Source: Gerris lacustris
Taxonomy: Eukaryota > Arthropoda > Insecta > Hemiptera > Gerridae
DNA length: 64,000 nucleotides
Direction: 5' to 3'
Assembly (NCBI GenBank): GCA_951217055.1
Contig: OX578278.1
Location: 38,723,115 to 38,787,114, forward strand
Shown in pieces: positions 59,330-64,000 of the stretch. Below the pieces are notes generated by a model, which saw only the letters and a program-made list of their open reading frames with translations, did not search any database and was not told the origin of the DNA. The position numbers and the translations under genes are program-made. The number at the start of each line of letters is the position of its first letter. Position 1 is the stretch's first letter.

Positions 59330-60181
59330 ATTGTTGTCGTTAATTTTGGGTCCTTAGGGATGTAAAATAAATTAAACTCTCCTATATCATACTGCTATAT
59401 TTCGACTCTAACCTTGAGTCATTTTCAAGCATCTACAACAATTAATTACAACATGTCAAAAACATATACACTTATGAAAAGTTTTTACAACAATGGCGAA
59501 AAAAAATTTTTTTTGGAAAAACAACTATCCTTACCATTTATGGAGCTAAGTTCTTCAATCTTTTGTATTACAAAATCGTCATTTTTTTAAATATAAAAAT
59601 TATTTTTAAGTGCTTATACAGCTACTCGTCTTGTTCCTTAAAAGGAACATACCACAAATCCTCACCTAAACATACAATAGTCAACCTCAGTTAAGATATA
59701 ATTGTCAAATAAAATATTTAAGAGAACTCTGCTTAACATATTATGTTTACTTACATTCAAATTAATTAAACTCTTGCTTGTAAGCAGTTAACAATTTCCC
59801 TAAACTTAATAACAACACAAATAAAAAACACAATAACCCATACACATTCTAACAATTTTCACTAATTTATTAAAATTAAATTAACAACTATTTTTTAATA
59901 TAAAACATTTTTTTCTATCACAGCTCTACTGTACAAAGTACAAAGTATCCACGTTTTTGGTAACTATTCTATAAACCCAGATTTACTAGACTATGGTAAC
60001 TGCCTGTATTGCACTTTAACAAACCTGACCAATTGCACTATTATCTAAATTGACTTTGATATACACTTATAATACTAACCAATACAAAAAATACCTTCCC
60101 AATTACAAAATTACAAAAGTATGATATAGGAGAGTTTAATTTATTTTACATCCCTAAGGACCCAAAATTAACGACAACAAT
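59330..60181. mobile_element. TIR element with ~62-bp near-perfect ends
   Basis: ATTGTTGTCGTTAATTTTGG at the left is matched by an exact inverse at the right, and the match runs on through GGGTCCTTAGGGATG and AACTCTCCTATATCATAC, about 62 bp in all. 852 bp, no transposase frame and no clear target duplication. The family is not assigned. Confidence 0.82.
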
Positions 60182-60201
60182 GAATCAATTAATTTTTGAG
60201 G

Positions 60202-60370
60202 GGACTGGTGTAGCGGAGTGGTTAGCGTAAAAGTGCAACTATGACTGAAACAAAGATCGAAATACTGACATCTGGTGAGTTGGAATCCTAGAGAGGTGAG
60301 ACATGTTTCACACTAATGACCTCATCAATTAGATGATGAGTGAAGTGCCAGGATCCCCCATCCTGTAATA
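60202..60370 (+). mobile_element. tRNA-derived SINE
   Basis: GGTGTAGCGGAGTGGTTAGCG is a good A box; GAGTTGGAATCCTAG is a B-box-like match about 65 bases on. The body includes GATGATGAGTGAAGTGCCAG. A related head occurs at 62773. Confidence 0.6.
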
Positions 60371-60690
60371 ATCTAATAATGTGTTGAATTAGTCTAGAAG
60401 TTATTTGTAAATTTCTATTAGAATGTGCCCATTATAAGATTTTTGAAATAAGAGCCTTAAGGAGGAAAATTGAGAGCAATAGAGTAAAAAAAGGTGATTG
60501 TCTTACTTTACTTTAGGCTTCGTTTAAGTGAAATATTTCGAATCTTGACTTCTACGAGTTTAAAATTAGGGACCTGTAATGGGAGAGATTAGCTAGGTTC
60601 TGCTTGAAAACCTCTTTAACAATCTAGATTCTTGCAAATGGTAAAACTCATACTATAGCAAAATCACGGGTATTAGGCTAGTACGTAATA

Positions 60691-61622
60691 CGAAAGGTTT
60701 CTCCAAAGTAAGTTACACTATTTTTATAAAATATTAAAAAAAGATATATCTTAAATGGTAATACCTTTTTTTCTACATAGTTGCCTTCAACCTAATACAT
60801 GTTTGGTACAGTGTCATACCACTCTCCCTCCAATCTGACTAGCCATATTTCCACTTATTGTTATAATTCATCTTCTTTTGTAAAACATTTTCCTCCAAGA
60901 TTTTTCTTCAGCATCTGGAGAAGATGAAAGGCGCTCGGTGAAGGTCAGGGGAATAGGTTGGGCGATGATAAACAAACTATTGAAACTGCTTAAGCAGGGC
61001 CTGAGTCTTGCTAGCAGCATGTGGGAAAGCATTAGTGTGAAACAAAAGAACTGTTTTTCTCCATTTTCCCCTCCACTTGTTTTGTATCACTCACCTGAAG
61101 TTTCCTATCACCTCACAATAGTGACTAGCTATGATCGTGGCCGCACGAGGTAAGTAATCAATGAGTAACACTCCCTTTGAATCCCAAAAGACCTTTGCTA
61201 TAACCTTGCCTGCAGAATCCAAAACTTTCGGTTTTTGTGGTGCTGCCTCTTCTTTTCTCTTCCTCACCATTGTCTGAATTTTGTTTTCTGGGTCCAGTGA
61301 TAATAGACATCAACGAGAAACTATTGGCCTTCACATAATGTCTTCCCCATAAACAGTGCACAACTCATTATGAATTTTAGTTGAATTTTTATTTTTTGCC
61401 ATAAAAAAACATAATAGCATGAACATAGTAAATGGCGGTGGGAGTAAATAGAGTGTCTATGGTTACAGGGATGCAAGTAGCCAAGGGGTGATGGAATGGT
61501 CATAGGAGTATTTAAGTGCTGACACTATACTTTGACAAATTTTTCTTATGAGTCTTGGATTTTTCCCGCCTATTGTGCAGATTTTTAAAAAATAGTGTAA
61601 CTTACTTTTGAGATACCTCTCA
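60691..61622 (-). mobile_element. Decayed mariner transposon
   Basis: Ends CGAAAGGTTTCTCCAAAGTA (left) and, inverted, TGAGAGGTATCTCAAAAGTA (right), each continuing AGTTACACTATTTT, flanked by TA (60689-60690, 61623-61624). On the minus strand broken frames give AGKVIAKVFWDSKGVLLIDY (about 61140-61215), then pieces like YSPDL, LKKNLGGKCF and EGNYVEKK in mariner order. At 932 bp against the usual ~1.3 kb, the 5' part of the transposase is largely deleted. Inactive. Confidence 0.9.
60765..61335 (-). pseudogene. Mariner transposase pseudogene
   Basis: The segment between the ends reads LDPENKIQTMVRKRK and VFWDSKGVLLIDYLPRA in one frame, then shifts and stops before YSPDL and the C-terminal GGKCFTKEDEL-like and NYVEKK blocks. 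The Asp of VFWD and the PYSPDL-like Asp belong to the DD34D catalytic pattern. Confidence 0.85.
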
Positions 61623-62040
61623 TAAAAATTAATTGCTAAGAGATAACAACTGCTAAAGTTATAATTTATAACATGTGCATAGAGCACTTAGTAACAAAGT
61701 AATTTTTTTTAACAGTTGTATTTTTTGTTTAACAAATAAGCAAATGTGTATTTTATCTCATTTCAAACTGATTAGGATTTATCAGACCTGAAGATGGTTT
61801 TCATAAGACAAAATGTACCCTAATTAATGCAATAGTCTTTAATACTTTTTCATTCACTTTTTCACCCAACACTGAAAAGCAACTTATTATATTTTAAAAT
61901 TTAACACTGAAAGATAAGATTATTTCCGGAAATAATCTTATTTCTTTTCACTCTTTTTACTGCACTGGTCAATAGCCTCAAACAATTAATTTACAGCTAT
62001 TATTAAACTAATCAAGGACAATGAATTAAAACAAATCAAG

Positions 62041-62400
62041 GAATAGTCGTTCCCCTAATGGTCTTAGCAATCAAAAATATAAAAAATTCCGTAGCACGAC
62101 AGCCTACTGGCTCTATACCAGCTAAGTAGCTTTTATAACTATAAAAAAAAAAAAAAAAAAAAATTAAAATATTATATATATTTATGTTATATCTTGTGGA
62201 ATTACATGTTTTATTAATCTTGGGCTGTTGGTATCTTTGCTTGTTTTTGTTGGGTGTTGTGTGGAATATATTTGTGCTTGGGCGGGGGTTACGATCGACC
62301 CTTGCCCACAGGACATTGAGGCAGAACGACCGAGCCAAATTCTCCACTGCCCCAACACACCTGTGGTCAATGGTGACCAGTCGGTAAGTCCTTGACCAAA
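62041..62400. other. GC-rich patch, probably a repeat fragment
   Basis: GTAGCACGACAGCCTACTGG (minus strand reads as a degenerate tRNA-like TTAGCTGGTATAGAGCC) is followed, after an A-run of about 20, by a compositionally distinct block 62270-62392 ending at a donor-like CGGTAAGTCC. No domain was recognised in any frame. Confidence 0.4.
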
Positions 62401-62772
62401 AAAAAAAGACACACACACAGAAAGTCTTGTTTTATTAGCAATTGCTCCACGTTGTTCACTAGCATCCAAAAACAAAAATAATTAAATTCACTTCATTCTT
62501 AGACTTGATTTTTTATAATATCTTTTTTTAAGCAAAATTTAATGCCATTTTTAAATTATTTATCTACTTAAATATTTTAGAAGCAAATTTATCTTTGTTT
62601 ACTACCTTTCAACTTATTGCATTTACAGTGTGATATAGACAATTACTAATTCTGTTTTAACCTTGAGTGCTTGCATAATTAAAAGTTTCATTTGTCTAAC
62701 ATTTTTTTCCCCAGTCAGTTTAAATAAATAGTAGAAATAACTTTTATATCATTATTAGAAATAACTAAATAG

Positions 62773-62850
62773 GGGCCCAGTGTAGCCAAGAGGTTAGTAT
62801 ACTTGCAACTCCGCCTTGTACCAAGGTCAAAACAAGGACATATCTCGAGC
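62773..62850 (+). mobile_element. tRNA-derived SINE head
   Basis: GGGGCCCAGTGTAGCCAAGAGGTTAGTA resembles in position and sequence the head at 60202 (TGTAGCnnAGnGGTTAG). No convincing B box follows. Confidence 0.45.
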
Positions 62851-62859
62851 TTGATTGTT

Positions 62860-64000
62860 GCAGTTAATTTGATTTTTTGATTTTTTTTTTTTTATCTTGT
62901 TCAGTTTTCCGGGAAAATACTTGATCATCTATTCTCAGACTAATTTCATATTTGAAATGAAATTTGTTTAATTGAATCCTACAATTTCTTTCATACAATA
63001 TTTTCCTATCCTTAGACATAATGCACCTAGCCTCTACATTAGCAATCTCTTCTAGAACCACTACATAGCATCAGAGGTCACATTCATTAGTAATATAGGG
63101 AAAGGTAGATAGATATATGTTTATACATACATGTCAAACCATGCCATACATACTAGGACATGAGTAGAGATGAATAGAGGGTGGGGGGGGGGGGGCTTTA
63201 ACTAACTAGTAACCTGTAGGTTAAAAATTATATAATCAAGTGAAAATGTTAATCAAAATAAAAAGTAAATGAGAGAGGTAAAATATTAGGCAATGTTTTA
63301 TAATTATCATTTTTATTTCACCCTTATGATTTGATTATTAGAGATAATACTCAGTAGTAATCAAGATAAAAACAAAGAACATCTTTCAAACTACAGATAA
63401 GGATTTTGCCCTTCAATATGGTGTGAGAGGAATTCCTGATATACCTATAGAAGTGTTTGTTTTTTGGGACAGAGGGGATAATGTTAATAAGTTTGGGAAC
63501 CTAGATAAAACAAATATACTGTGTTGATTCCAGAGTATTCCAGCTCTTTCTTAATTAGGAATAATTAATTTTAGACCAACTTTTTAAAACTGTAATGTAT
63601 TAAAAATATATGCGATAATTAATACATTTGTGCTAGTAGTAGTGCAGGGACGATAAGCTACTTGTTAGCCCCATATTTGGACCCTGTTTACTGACCCTGG
63701 GGGAGTAGAGGCACTTAACACACTTATGTACCACCGAAGCAAATACGAAGTGATCAATAGTGAGCCATATAAATCAAAGTGCTTAGGTATGGGTCGAAGA
63801 CGTCATCTCGACCTGATTCATTGATGGTCTAGCAGAAGTGACATTGGCTTAACAATTTAGGCAACCCTGAACCCCATTACTTGCTAAAAATTATAATAAT
63901 TTTTAACTCTCATGTTTTCTGAAATTTCTTATGAAAAAGAAATTTATTTCTTAAGGAATGAATGTCACTTATCAATTTTAGTTGTAAATAACTATAACAA
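62860..64000. other. Right edge of window, no gene recognised
   Basis: AT-rich with a G-run near 63183. A GC-richer stretch around 63640-63890 looks repeat-like but matches nothing else in the window. The remaining GPCPD1 exons should lie further right. Confidence 0.45.

Overview
The window is AT-rich animal nuclear DNA, most likely from an insect. It has GT-AG introns from 90 bp to about 16.6 kb, many decayed transposons, and two conserved animal genes, both on the + strand. A hemipteran is possible from the repeat style, but the sequence does not prove this. I see no bacterial operons, CRISPR arrays or rRNA.

Layout. (1) 1-6123: intronic or upstream DNA of the first gene, full of repeats. 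(2) 6124-14426: the 3' two thirds of a PNUTS/PPP1R10 orthologue, the nuclear targeting subunit of protein phosphatase 1. Eight coding exons join in one frame, from an acidic linker through the PP1-docking motif KSVHW and the ELDETERVNV signature to Pro/Met- and Gly-rich tails and a C-terminal CCCH zinc finger. The N-terminal TFIIS-like domain was not found and should lie to the left of the window. A candidate stop-containing alternative exon sits in the last intron. (3) 14427 to about 21300: 3' UTR and intergenic DNA with two striking hairpins. (4) About 21330-23250: a GC-richer promoter-like block with a consensus CRE, a candidate non-coding first exon, and a candidate coding first exon. (5) 28939-57390: the 5' part of a GPCPD1 orthologue (glycerophosphocholine phosphodiesterase), with eight exons encoding a CBM20 domain, a linker, and the first half of the GDPD catalytic barrel (HRG, EFD, YHD). 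Its 3' exons lie beyond the right edge or were not recognised. (6) 57391-64000: intronic or downstream DNA with a decayed mariner and other elements.

Most of the remaining structure is mobile DNA: a Helitron-like element with seven internal ~300-bp repeats, pogo/Tigger-like, PIF/Harbinger-like and other TIR elements, a mariner relic, a minus-strand non-LTR retrotransposon relic with ORF1, endonuclease and RT pieces, a Ty3/gypsy integrase fragment, tRNA-derived SINEs, and an inverted element carrying a tRNA-like sequence in each arm.

The two genes have no evident functional link: PNUTS acts on RNA polymerase II in the nucleus and GPCPD1 on phospholipid breakdown. I found nothing that amounts to a new multi-gene system. 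The best leads are the stop-containing PNUTS exon, the alternative GPCPD1 N-terminus, the tRNA-armed inverted element, the 72-nt near-perfect hairpin, and an unassigned minus-strand exon inside a GPCPD1 intron.
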